A DNA stretch of 64,000 bases from Neofusicoccum parvum. Taxonomy: Eukaryota; Ascomycota; Dothideomycetes; Botryosphaeriales; Botryosphaeriaceae. Both the position numbers and the translations under genes were made by a program. The DNA lies in assembly GCA_020912385.1 (NCBI GenBank), contig CP087212.1, forward strand, positions 2,232,001 to 2,296,000. Reading direction: 5' to 3'. Each line of letters begins with the position of its first letter. Position 1 is the first letter of the stretch. This document shows positions 23,641-34,794 of the stretch, in pieces. The notes below the pieces were generated by a model. The model saw nothing but the letters and a program-made list of their open reading frames with translations. It did not search any database and had not been told where the DNA came from.

Positions 23641-24657
23641 TGTGGCGTTGGAATGAGGATGAGAAGGTTCTGTAGTGAGAAGGTGGGTCTGGAGTGAGAT
23701 GATGGTTCTGGAGTGAAGAGGTGCTGGAGTGAAGAGGTTCTAGAGTGGTCAAAAGAGAAAATACGAGGTAATGAGTTCTCCGAGAAAAAAAAAAAAGGTG
23801 GAACAGGATATCAGAAAGAGAAGCAGCGCCTGGATGGTCTCAACAAAAACGGGAAGGCAGCACGGTCTTTAAGAGGAGAGCCGCCGCTTCCCCTCCAGGT
23901 CAGTAAGCAGATAAAGCATGTGGAGTCATCACCACTTTCCCCAGGATCTATGCATCCATTCACCACTCACCTCCTCGTCGTATAGCTTCCCCACATAATT
24001 CTCGCGTGCGGTGGACGTCATCCCGTCGTCCCGCGGCCGGCCGGATCCCTGCCAGCATCGGGACGAAACGGGGCCACGACGCGCCTCGAAGTCAGGCGCG
24101 GTGGACGCCATTGGCCGCAGCTCACCTTCGCCTTCTGGAAGACTGGCCAGTCTTCCAGACGGCTTGTCGTGTGCCAGCTTGCCCTAGGGGAATTCAGGGT
24201 AAGAGCTTCATGCACCCCGCACTTTTGGTTCTTTTGCTCTCTGCTACCGATAGCGCACATGTCAAAAAAAACTCCCGTTGCGCCGGAAAGCCTGTCCCGC
24301 AAATGCGCGGTCCTACTATTTCCGATATTCTTTCAGCTTTCCGACGCTTTGCATCAGGCGATTTCCCCAGATTTGACAATCAGTGCGGGTGTCCGAATGG
24401 TGGGCCATGTCTCCCCGGACGACATGGCCCGGCACACAACGGGAATGGGAAAGTATGACCCGCAGACATGATACGCGGTAGGACGTTCTCCCATTTTTTC
24501 GTCTCCTTCAGGTGTGAAATTCCCGGATCCACTGCTAGATGCCTGACATTATTCCACCAAGAGAGCGGATCCTCATCCTCCACAATGCACAACTTTTTTG
24601 ACTCATAGACAATACTCGGGTTTCCAATACAACTCCGCTCGGAAATCATAACGCCCT
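23641..24657. other. cupin promoter region
   Basis: Spacer between the cupin start and the 3' end of the alcohol dehydrogenase gene. The only notable element is the palindrome at 24134-24159; no gene is supported. Confidence 0.45.
24134..24159. repeat. perfect 26-bp palindrome
   Basis: Two 13-nt halves starting tctggaagactgg are exact reverse complements with no spacer. The element lies in the noncoding region upstream of the cupin gene. It could be a dimeric regulator site, a hairpin, or chance. Confidence 0.9.
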
Positions 24658-25951
24658 TCAGATTGTTGCTCCAATCGTCTTCTCGTGCTCAATCTGCTTC
24701 GGGTCCACAATCACGATGCCCTTGCCAGACATCTTCCCGCTCCGCGCCAGCTCCAGCAGCTTCGGAATCTCGTTTAGACCATGCACCGGATTCGTCTTCA
24801 CCGAGATACCGTTCTCCGAGACGACCTTCATCATCTGACGAGCTTCTTCTGGCCCGCAGATGAGTGAGCCGTGGATCTTGATATCCCTGAACACCAGCTC
24901 GCGGAAAGGGACGGACACTTCATCAGGCTACATCACAACAGTTAGCTCTCCTTTCCTCGCGGAAGACAATCCACTCACCTGCGCAATCTGCACCATCAGC
25001 CCATGGACCTTCGTCACCGCGCACCCCAACGCCGCCGCATCCTTCGCATCCGAGATCGTCACCGTTGCATTCACTCCCTCCCCCGCCGTCACAGCCTGTA
25101 CTTCCTTGACCACCGCCTCCTTCCCCTTCCTCGCATCCACCACCACATCCGCCCCCGTCTTCCTCGCCAGCTCCAGCCCCTCATCCCTCGCATCAATACC
25201 CACAACATGCAACCCCAACGCCTTCGCGAACTGAATCCCCAAATGCCCCAGCCCACCACCCGCCCCGACCAAACAGATCCACTCACCGGCATGCAGCCCC
25301 GTCGCCATCACGCCCTTATAGATGGTACACCCGGCACACGCCAGCGGCGCCGCCGTCTCAAACGACACATTATCAGGCAGCTTAACAGCGTTGCGAGCGT
25401 CGACGCGGACATACTCAGCGAAGGCGCCATGGGTATGCACGCCGATGGCGCCAGCGCTGTGAGCGCAGTACTGCGGCGCGCCGGCGGCACAGTCACCACA
25501 CGCGCCGCACTGGTGCAGGTACAGGCCGCACATGACGCGGTCGCCGGGGCGCAGGTCGTGCACGTCGCCGCCCGTCGCGGCCACCGTGCCCGCGCCCTCG
25601 TGCGACGCCGTGCACGGCAGCGGCGGCGCGAACGTGCCCGCCGCCACCATGTTGTCCGTGTGGCAGAGCGAGGCCACGGCCACCTTGACGAGCAGGTCCG
25701 TCGCGCCGAGGGGCCCCGCCGGGACGGGGATCTAGCCGGGTGGGTGAGCGTGTGGGTGGGAGCGGGTGGGAGCGCGCACCTGGTGGATCTTGTAGGGCTT
25801 CTTGAACTGCGGCGACGGCGGGTCAGTGGCACGGCGGGCCGTGGCGGGCTGGGTGCGGGCGTACCTCGACGACCTGGCATGCGAGCATGCTGTCGGGGAT
25901 GGGGTCGGGGCCCGTGTGGGGCCAGTCGTCGCGCTGTCCTTCGGGAATCAT
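24658..25951 (-). CDS. zinc-dependent alcohol dehydrogenase (MDR family)
   Basis: Four exons (25951-25865, 25806-25780, 25731-24979, 24927-24658) give 378 aa; exon 2 is only 27 nt. The catalytic zinc Cys is in ASLCHTDNM, followed by the GHE-like ASHEGAG. The structural-zinc loop is CGACGDCAAGAPQYC, with all four Cys. The NAD(P) fold has VGAGGGLGHLGIQFAKALG, and an acidic residue in VGIDARDEG suggests NAD(H) preference. It most resembles the tetrameric Adh1/Adh3-like fungal enzymes, which interconvert primary alcohols and aldehydes. The N-terminus has no clear mitochondrial presequence, so it is probably cytosolic. Substrate is not determinable from sequence alone. Confidence 0.94.
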
Positions 25952-27560
25952 CGTGTTGGGTTGGATGGGGTTGCGTGGCTCGGGGAGTGCCAATTGGACG
26001 GGCTTTTATCTGGCCGTCCGGGGAGAGGTGAGTTATTTAGGTTGTACGAGGTGAGGAGTTGCTGCAAGTTACCCGCTTCCGCGGCTCCCAAAACGTGCGC
26101 GCATGCATGAGCTGAGGGAGACAAAGCGTGAACACCTGCATGAGCTGAAGGAGAACGCACCAGCCAGCAAGCGCCACAATTGGATGAGGGAAGATTGGAC
26201 TATTTCAAGAGGACGTAAAATGCGATATCTTAAAGAAAATTGAATACACGCGCAGCGAAGCAATGGAAATGCGAATTGGAAAGCCAAAATGGGACTTGAT
26301 CGTACCTACTTTCGCGTATCTACCCCACACCTGCGAATACGTCATCGCGATATCACGATACCGATCTGTCTTGACTGAGTCTCTCTCAACCAAGAGACAT
26401 CACGACCTGTGTTTATTACTGTGTGTCCATTCATCACTCGAAAGATTGACAGCTTGATTGATGAAGAGACAAAGACGCACGAGAACCCATGCTGACCGAA
26501 AAAAAAAATAGAGAGAGAGAAAAAGTAAGAGAAAGCGATAGCGATAAAGGAAAGGCCGAGGCTTGATGGCTGGGATTCTCCACGGACTTCATTCGGAGGA
26601 TTCTCCGACGGCGCCGGTAGCTCGAGTCGCTGGCGGCGGGATACTCGTACCAGGCTCCTCACATTGGTGTGGTGCTCGAAAGAGTAGTTCGCTCCCAATA
26701 CAGATCCGGCAGCCGTGACAATTTCTCCCATCTGAGATTACATGGACTCATTCAGCCGGCTGGACCGAGGACTTGAGCCTGTGAGAGCGTTGCTTAAGTC
26801 CGTACAGTGTGGGGAAACTCGTCCAGAAGAGACCAGGAAGGGCGAGCATGCCGGTTATATACGTCTTGAAGTCGCGTGCTATGGAGAGATTAGCGGGGAC
26901 GTCGCATCGCCCTGCTGTCCCCGGGGAAGCGCCATCTTGTGCCCCGCGGGGAGGCTCATTCCAGAAGCGTCAGTCTCCACAGGCCGGCGCGCAGGCGAAC
27001 CGTGGTTGCGCTGAAGCAGCGAGCCAGTCGTGGCGCAGGAATTTCGGAGTACGGGAGACCCGGGCGCCAGACGCCCGCGCGCAGCTGAGGCCGCGAGATG
27101 GGACTCTCGCCGTCTGGCGGGCTTCTGTGCTGCTTCGAGGCAGAGGCGCCGCACATAATGCCGTGCTCCTGATTCGGCAGCTGCGCGCACGTGCCACCCT
27201 GACGCAAGGAATCCATGGACCTCGGCATGTGCGACGCTCGCCCAAGCGGCCGCTGACCTGTCCGCCGCCGTCCAGCTCCGTCCTGGTTGGCTGCGGCCTG
27301 CGGCAGACGGACGTCACGAGCGCCGCAAGCTGCGGCTCCCCCAGACGAAGGCGTATCCGGGGTACGTGGGCAGCCCAGAAGCCCGCCCGCTGACATGTGA
27401 AAGACAACCTGTTCGACGCCAAAGCCGAGTGCTCACCCTATTAATCCGCTCCACCCTTCTTTATCGCTACGCCCGTACCAGCGTGCTCCTCCTCCACCAA
27501 GACACCTGTGCCCAGTCCCGCTCTTTCCCTTCTCTCCGCAACCCCATTACTCTGTGCAGC
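25952..27560. other. divergent spacer between ADH and cytochrome b5-ACAD genes
   Basis: About 1.6 kb holding both promoters. 25950-26750 is AT-richer, with a near-duplicate catgagctga(a/g)ggaga at about 26105 and 26136; 26800-27450 is GC-rich. Pyrimidine-rich sequence (27450-27555) precedes the ATG at 27561, as is common for fungal core promoters. Confidence 0.45.
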
Positions 27561-29361
27561 ATGTCGGGAACGTTCTCCAAGGCCGATGTGGCCTCGCACA
27601 ACAAGCCGGACAGCCTGTACATTATCGTCGACGAAGATGTCTACGACCTGACCAAGTTCCAGGACGAGCACCCTGGCGGCAAGAAGAGTGAGTGGTGCCA
27701 CCACGCGACCTCTCTGCGAGCCCTCTCCGCTGACGCCTCGCCGCAGTTCTCCAGCGCGTCGCCGGCAAGGACGCGTCGAAGCAGTTCTGGAAGTACCACA
27801 ATGAGGGCATCCTGAAGAAGTACCAGAAGCAGCTCCAGGTCGGCTCGCTCGACAGCAAGCCCAAGCCCGCCGCCGCTCCTCCATCCCCGCCCAAGACGCC
27901 GCCTGCGAAGCCGAAGGCCGAGCCTGGCACCGTGTCGGTCGTTCCCGAGGAGAACTTCGAGGCTCTCGACGACTTTGGTGACATGATCCCGTTCGCGGAT
28001 CCGTCATGGTACCAGACCGTAAGTCATTCGGGACTCCCGCGGCTGGATGCAGTCTAACAGTGCCCGCGTGCAGTACCACTCTCCCTACTTCAACCAGACG
28101 CACGCCGACCTCCGCGCCGAAGTCCGCGAATGGGTCGAGAACGAGATCATCCCGAACGTCACCGAGTGGGACGAGGCCAAGAAGGTGCCCGACGAGATAT
28201 ACAAGGCAATGGGCGAGAAGGGCTACCTGGCGGGTCTGCTTGGTCTGCACAAGTGGCCGGCACACCTCACGGACAAGCGCGTCGCGAGCGTGGACCCGGC
28301 GAAGTGGGATCTGTTCCACGAGATGCTGCTGACGGACGAGCTCTCGCGCTCCGGAAGCGGTGGTTTCGTGTGGAATGTGATTGGCGGTTACGGCATCGGC
28401 TGCCCGCCTGTCGTCAAGCACGGCAAGAAGGAGTTGGTCGAGAGGATCCTGCCCGGCATCTTGAGCGGTGATAAGCGCATTTGCTTGGCTATCACTGAGC
28501 CTGGTAAGCTCGCTTCCCTGATTTGGATGAGCCCATGACTGACAATTTGAAGACGCTGGTAGTGATGTTGCAAACCTTACTTGCGAGGCCAAGCTTTCAG
28601 AGGACGGCAAGCACTACATCGTGAACGGCGAGAAGAAGTGGATCACCAACGGCATCTGGTGTGACTACTTCACCACCGCCGTCCGCACCTCCGACAAGGG
28701 CATGAACGGTGTCTCCGTCCTGCTCATCGAGCGCGACATGGGCGGCGTCAGCACGCGCCGCATGGACTGCCAGGGCGTGTGGAGCAGCGGCACGACGTAC
28801 ATCACCTTCGAGGACGTCAAGGTGCCGGTCGAGAACCTGATTGGCAAGGAGAACCAGGGCTTCAAGGTCATCATGACCAACTTCAACCACGAGCGCATCG
28901 GCATCATTATCCAGTGTCTGCGCTTCTCGCGCGTGTGCTACGAGGACTGCGTCAAGTACGCGCACAAGCGCCGCACCTTCGGCAAGAAGCTCATCGACCA
29001 CCCGGTCATCCGCCTCAAGCTCGCGCACATGGCCCGCCAGATCGAGGCGTCGTACAACTGGCTCGAGAACCTCATCTTCCAGTGCCAGCGCATGAGCGAG
29101 ATGGAGGCCATGCTCAAGCTCGGTGGCGCCATCGCCGGCCTCAAGGCCCAGGCCACCACCACCTTCGAGTTCTGCGCCCGCGAGGCCTCGCAGATCTTCG
29201 GCGGCCTGTCCTACTCCCGCGGCGGCCAGGGCGGCCGCATCGAGCGCCTCTACAGGGACGTGCGTGCCTACGCCATCCCCGGCGGCTCCGAGGAGATCAT
29301 GCTGGACCTGAGCATCAGACAGTCGCTCAGGGTGCATAAGGCGTTGGGTATGAAGTTGTAA
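27561..29361 (+). CDS. cytochrome b5-acyl-CoA dehydrogenase fusion
   Basis: Four exons (27561-27687, 27747-28018, 28074-28503, 28553-29361) give 545 aa. Residues 1-75 are a cytochrome b5 domain with both heme ligands: His37 in HPGG and His60 in KYHNEG. A Pro/Lys-rich linker (about 78-110) leads to a full acyl-CoA dehydrogenase domain (about 133-540): CLAITEPDAGSD for FAD/substrate contacts, KKWITNG, and a C-terminal GGSEEIMLDL. The typical YEG(T)SEI catalytic region is replaced by IPGGSEEIM, so the exact base is uncertain. The b5 domain could carry electrons directly from the flavin, replacing ETF. The C-terminus (GMKL) is at best a weak peroxisomal signal, and no mitochondrial presequence is seen. 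Substrate and acceptor are unknown. Confidence 0.93.
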
Positions 29362-30488
29362 AATAAATGGGGTTTGGACGCATGCATGAAAGGTTGGCGG
29401 TCTTGTATTTTACGATATATGTGGCCGGTTGGGCAAGACGGGCATCATGTAGGCTCGCATGGATTGGACTCGATACATCGCTGAGGGGGGATCTAGAGAC
29501 GAATGCTAGACTTTCCGTATTACTTGCTGCTACATGTGATTGTAGAGTGCTGCATAAGCCGTGGCTTCCAGATCACGGGGTCCTGGAGAGATACTGAGCA
29601 AGGGAAAACGGGAGGATGAGGTCGTACTTGGTAAATTCGCAAAGTGTTGCAGCAAGTTCACGTATGGACAAAAGTAACCCGAGTTGATGAGTATATCTTA
29701 TGTCCCCGATGGGTTTCTATAGACTTTCATTAAATAGAAAGATTCCAGTGACCTCGAAATTATGTATTAAAGCCTTTAGCTTTCCTAACCTTCTTCATCT
29801 TCCTCTTACTCTTTAACTTCTTTATCTTCTTCATGAATCATCAAACTTTGACTACGCTCTACACGGATAGAACCCCCGCCGAACGCAGCAGCTTCCCGCA
29901 CCGCCCGCTACCCGCAGACGCCCCATACCCGCCGCCTGCTCGCGACGCCGATGAACGGCCCCAGATCCATCCACCCGGCCGGCCTCGGCGATTTCTCCAG
30001 CCAGGCGTACAAGCGCCGGAAGTCCGTCGTTGCCGTCGCCGACGAACTCGTGCGCCTCCCTGAACCACGCCATGCCGGTCTGTATCACCTTCTTCCAGAA
30101 CGTCCGGGCTCGGGAGCATGGCGGAGGCTGCGGGCGTCAAATTCAAGGGAGCAAAGTGTTGAAGCTATGAAAATACGTTGGCTGGCGGGTTGCATCGATC
30201 AAAGCGTAGCACACGTAGACGCCGAAGTGCATGCATGGAGATTCATGAGGTTGACATATATAGGTACAGGTTGTGAGTCTAATTTCTGAATGTACGGATC
30301 ATGGGTATGAGGGCTCCATTAGTGTACCGTAGCGGACGAGGTCAAGAGAAGCTGCCAAATTGGGATCTGGACTTTTTGCGTTACGTCATGCACATAGCCG
30401 AAGCCACCGTCGACGTCCACGGCATCGAGCTCGAATTCCACAGGATTCCTTAGTAGAGGGAACTGAAAAGGCAGACGAGACTGCAGGC
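29362..30488. other. AT-rich spacer with a GC-rich island
   Basis: The 3' flank of the ACAD gene includes an aataaa-like signal just after the stop. A GC-rich island of about 250 bp (29870-30125) is set in AT-rich DNA. On the minus strand it reads as a short protein-like stretch (AWFREAHEFVGDGNDGLPAL) without a start, splice sites or extension. It may be a gene fragment. Confidence 0.35.
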
Positions 30489-31067
30489 ATGAGTCGGCCT
30501 AACAAGCTTTGGCCGGTGAAATATCTTGTGAATGCCAACGTCAACAAGCGGAAGAAGGCAGTGCTAGCGAGGGAAATGGAGGACGGGTCCCTTGCTGAAA
30601 TCACCAAACAATACCACGAACAGGAACAACTCAGCCGGAAAGCCAAGCACTTCAAGAAAAAGGTGAAAACAGTGGCTAACGAAACCTTGAGGAGCGGAGA
30701 CAACGATATTGATGAACATGAAAGGAGGATACGACCACACCCAATGATCAACGGCGGGTACTTCATGGTCACTTTGCCGAGGAGTGCTGGGGGAACAGTG
30801 TTTACCATACACGACAACCTAGAATGGCCCAAAGGACAGACACCATTGAATTCAACACTTTGGACAGAATTCGTCACTGTTGGGTTCAAAGCAGCCATAG
30901 TATCTGCCAGAATTTCATTACCAGCACACGCAGCTTCACACCTCCTGATGGTGCTAAAAGTCTCGGAAGTCAGAAACAGAGCTTTGAAAGTACCCAGCGA
31001 GGCCTCAGCGATGGTCTGTCGAAGGAGATCTAGTCCGGAAGATTTCCTGGTTGCGCAGTTAGACTAA
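30489..31067 (+). CDS. hypothetical protein, 192 aa
   Basis: Single open frame from the ATG at 30489 (MSRPNKLWPVKYLVNANVNK). The first 85 residues are Lys/Glu-rich and probably helical; the rest is mixed. There is no signal peptide, transmembrane helix or recognised domain. It lies alone in a loose region next to a possible gene fragment, so it may be a lineage-specific gene or a fortuitous open frame. The composition is more balanced than in surrounding shadow frames, which is why I list it. Confidence 0.3.
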   Translation: MSRPNKLWPVKYLVNANVNKRKKAVLAREMEDGSLAEITKQYHEQEQLSRKAKHFKKKVKTVANETLRSGDNDIDEHERRIRPHPMINGGYFMVTLPRSAGGTVFTIHDNLEWPKGQTPLNSTLWTEFVTVGFKAAIVSARISLPAHAASHLLMVLKVSEVRNRALKVPSEASAMVCRRRSSPEDFLVAQLD

Positions 31068-31890
31068 GAACAAGATCACGCGCCCGGGAACCTACTCATC
31101 TTTTTCTTGCCCTTGCTTTTGGTGCTCTGACATGCAGTCACGTTCTTACATGCATCAGTAGTTCTCCCGAAAGTCACCGTCGGTTTCCGCGCTTCGGCCG
31201 AGGACGCAAGAATCTCCACTTCAGCGGCCGCAAATTCCACGTTCCGCACATAGCTCACCATTCAGACCGAAGACCGAAATTCCCGAGAGGTGTCGGCTTC
31301 TTCTACCGCCGACAATTTCTGGGGTCCGGATCTGCATTATTTCCACCTTGAGGTTGCCCAGAAAGCTCGTCTTCAGTATTCGTAGACCTGTTCAAAGATA
31401 AGCTCTAAACTAGAGTGCGGCTCAGCATGCTTTGCCTTCAAAGGGCCGTTCCGCGAAGTTTAAAATGTTTATGTCGAAGATCGACTCGACACAGACAAAG
31501 GGAAACATCTAGTAGCTCAATAAATGCATGTTGCACACACTGTACACACACTACATCCACTAACTCGCTAGCAAACCGGCTAACGGGGCGTCTGATTGAA
31601 GATGGTCATACGTGGAAATATTTACCCAAGGCGGGCTGTCAGCTGCAGATCAGCGCGTCTCTATATGAGCCGCCCCACCAATTCTTCTTTCAACTACCCA
31701 TGCGTTTAAGACCGAGCTCCGAGGCGAACACATGTCGTGCGAGACCTAACACAATGCCGTTTCACCGGCATTGCACTTCCCGCAAAAGAGCGCATCCGAG
31801 TGGTGTGTAGGACTTTCAATATAAGTGTCTACCTCATCGCCAACCATTACTTCTTGAAAAGCAGAAGGGTAAAGGACGGCTGAAGCGAAA
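31068..31890. other. promoter region of the FAD monooxygenase
   Basis: About 820 bp upstream of the monooxygenase start. No gene is supported; moderately AT-rich near the start codon. Confidence 0.45.
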
Positions 31891-33511
31891 ATGGCAAACA
31901 ACAACTTGAAAGTTCTTATCATCGGAGCCGGAATAGGTGGCCTTACAGCGGCTATTGGGCTTCGCCAACAAGGTCATGAGGTTGAGGTATGTTTCACATG
32001 GCACTCTTTATTTCTTTTTCTCACCATCTCCCAACGCGGTTCCCAACTCATACCGGCCACTGTAGGTCTTCGAGCGGTCACGACTTGCCAGCGAGGTAGG
32101 CGCCGCGGTCCACTCCGCACCAAACTGCACAGTGCTTCTGAACCGCCTCGGTCTTTTCCCAGAAGAGTTTGGTGGGACAGTGTATCAAGGCGTAAGCTGC
32201 TGCTCTCCACGAGTCCATTGGCTATGTTAACGTCAGGCGTTGGAATTTTTTTTAGATCGCCGCCAGAGATCCTGAGGCAGAGCTGAAGCTCAAGATATCA
32301 GTGGAGGACGAAAGAGAACACTGGCTGGCAGTAAACAGCCCAACGCTCCTTCTTAATCTTCAACGACCTTTCACCGCTCACAACCTCACAGCAGTACTGG
32401 CTCGTCCACCGCATCGACCTCCACAACGCTCTCAAGCAGAAGGCGACAACCGAGGACGGCGCAGGCCTCCCCATCAAGCTGCACACCGGATGCGCTGTCA
32501 CAAGCGTCAACTGCGCCACAGCCACCATCACCCTAGCCAACGGAGCGACAGCCACCGGAGACCTCGTCATCGCCGCCGACGGCGTCCACTCTGTGACCCG
32601 CGAGACGGTGGTTGGCGGATCCTACCCCACCAGGTCGTCCGGGAAGTGCTGCTACAGGTGGCTGATGCCGTACTCCTCGCTCGCGGATGACCCCCAGCTG
32701 AGAGGCTTCGCCGAGGAGCCCGGGGTCATGACCGAGATCTCGGGGAAGGACCGCCGCATCGTGTTTTACCCGTGCTCGGACGGGCAGCTGATGAACTGCG
32801 CCGGCTTCGTTCCGGTCGAGGAGGTGGGCCGCATCGAGAAAGGTAGGAAAGCCAATGTCGTGACGGGTGTGCGTTTCTCATCCCGCTGACTCGTCTCGTC
32901 CTCGCAGGCTGGCACCAGTCGGGGAACAAGGCCGAGCTGATCAGGTCCTTCTCCAAGTTTTCCCCGGCCGTCGTGCGCATGCTTGAGAAGGCGCCGGATA
33001 ACGTCGCTGTCTGGGATCTTCTTGATATGGAAGTCATTCCCACTTGGGTAAACGGCCGTGTTGCGCTACTTGGTGACGCTGCTCACCCTTTTCTCCCGTG
33101 TATGTTGGATCTTAGATGTCTGTTACGCTTCAGATGCTGATTATCAACAAAGACATGGGTCAGGGCGCAGCACAGGCTGTAGAAGACGCCTGCACTTTGG
33201 CTGCACTGCTGCCTCTCGGAACGACGGCTCATGATATCTCGCGCCGTTTGCAATTGTACGAGAGATGTAGAAAGGAGAGGGCGGATTGGGTGCAGGAGAC
33301 CACCCGTTCAAGGGGAAAGGACGACACACGGCGGGATATGAGTGAGTAAACATATGCTCATTTATCTACAGGTGTCTAACAGCTTTTTGCAGATGAACTT
33401 GCGGTGGCTCTCAACCGCTGCATATCTTTCAATGCATGGGAGAATGCCATCAGCGCTCTGCGAACAGAAGTCGGGAGTGAAGCTGCGTATCATCCAGAGT
33501 CTAGGATATAA
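31891..33511 (+). CDS. FAD-dependent (salicylate hydroxylase-like) monooxygenase
   Basis: Seven exons (31891-31986, 32066-32191, 32256-32330, 32392-32842, 32908-33099, 33153-33341, 33393-33511) give 415 aa. Class A flavoprotein monooxygenase motifs are all present in order: IIGAGIGGLTAAIGL (dinucleotide fold, residues 10-24), FERS with AAVHSAPN, the VHRIDLHNAL arginine region, AADGVHS (DG motif), and ALLGDAAHPFLPYMGQGAAQAVEDA (GD motif, FAD ribityl binding). Family members use NAD(P)H and O2 to hydroxylate aromatic or terpenoid substrates in the cytosol, or act in secondary-metabolite tailoring. No synthase gene is nearby, so a degradation role is as likely as a biosynthetic one. It has no C-terminal membrane anchor. 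Confidence 0.92.
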
Positions 33512-34794
33512 TCAAACCTTCTGGCACTCCGCTTGCAAGCTTGGTTGTACAGTTGACCTCGGACAACAGCACTTGGTACTGAAAAGCTTGATAGCACAGA
33601 TATGCTGAAAAGGTGCAATTTGTATGAAACTCCAGGTGCAATCTTTAATAGATATCCAACGCCATCTTCTATTCATATGGGACGTACGACTGTCTCATGC
33701 CCCGTCTTCTTCTACAGCAACATAGCCAAGAAGAGTAGCGGCGGTGGAGAATAACCATGTAGAAATTGTGAATGTGTCTGAAATGATTTCATGCTATCCG
33801 GAAGAGCAGACTACAAAATAAGAACACAAGTTTATAATTATGTGGGTGTGGTTGCGGACGTGTGTGCAGTGGGGATCGGAATTGAAAATTTTCCAAGGAC
33901 GATTCCTTTTCTCCTTATTTGATCTGGAAGTGGAGGCTTTGGATGACGCGGCGGTAGGCCTGGCGGTTGGAAGGCTGTGCTGCTTCACTCCTTGCTGATG
34001 CTCGGGTTCGCGGAGCTGCGGACGGTCGAGGTTGAAGAGGTTAAATCTTTGCTTGCTGCACTGGTGGATAATTATAAGATGGTTATGATGCTAAGCATAT
34101 GTCGGTGGCACAGTCGGTGCTCAATAAGTGACTCTGAACATTAGAATGTGTGCTGGAAATGTAGATTTTTATTTTTTTATTTTGAATATGAGTCAATCCC
34201 ATTCATGTGGCGGTTAATGTGGTAGACTTTTCTTCTGATGAGGCGCCGGTAGTACGTTTCTTTTCTTCCCGATCTAAGATTTATTCAAGCCCATCTCTGA
34301 TTCATTGGTCGGGCTTAGCGCCCCCTCTCGCCTGCCTTTGCCTTTTCCGGTGCCACCTATAAATCAAACAATGAGCTGTCCTCTCAGTTTATCATTAAAT
34401 GCATATCCGGAGAAATGTTTCAACTCTACGCGTGCTACCAATGTAGCACTGTCATATTATGATATTGAGGGTTGTAGTCGTATTTGCAGATTTATGCTTG
34501 AGCTTTGTTAACAATTGCTGATATTGGTTCTCGTCAACCACAACTGGACTGTTGAAGAAGGTCCAAATCCATCCGCATGAATGATTCAATTGCTCATGAG
34601 ATATGCACGTGTTGAAATATGTTCCGAACCGACTTTGTATAAGGTAAAGAATAGAAGTATACACACAAGACGAAGCTCAAGTGTCTTTGCCTCGCCTGGA
34701 ACGGTAACAGCAACCTCCACTCCACCAATTACTCTCGTTCGCCAGAGACACGAACACCTGAGACAACGATAACAATTAACGCCCCCAACCCCAC
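33512..34794. other. convergent AT-rich spacer with a half repeat
   Basis: 3' flanks of the monooxygenase (+) and the lysozyme-like gene (-). AT-rich, no gene supported. It contains a solo arm of the foldback repeat at 34571-34640. Confidence 0.5.
34571..34640. repeat. half copy of the foldback (MITE-like) repeat
   Basis: About 70 bp, from tccgcatgaatgattcaatt to ttccgaaccgactttgtat, align with the right arm of the element at 56533-56689 at roughly three of four positions. The shared gcacgtgttg block is exact. I found no matching left arm here, so it is a solo or truncated copy. Many differences are C/T or G/A, as repeat-induced point mutation would leave. Confidence 0.6.

Noticed and set aside
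23009..33511. A secondary-metabolite gene cluster (cupin, ADH, ACAD, monooxygenase)
   Set aside because: No polyketide, peptide or terpene synthase, no cluster regulator, and spacers of 1-2.5 kb; co-location alone is not enough.
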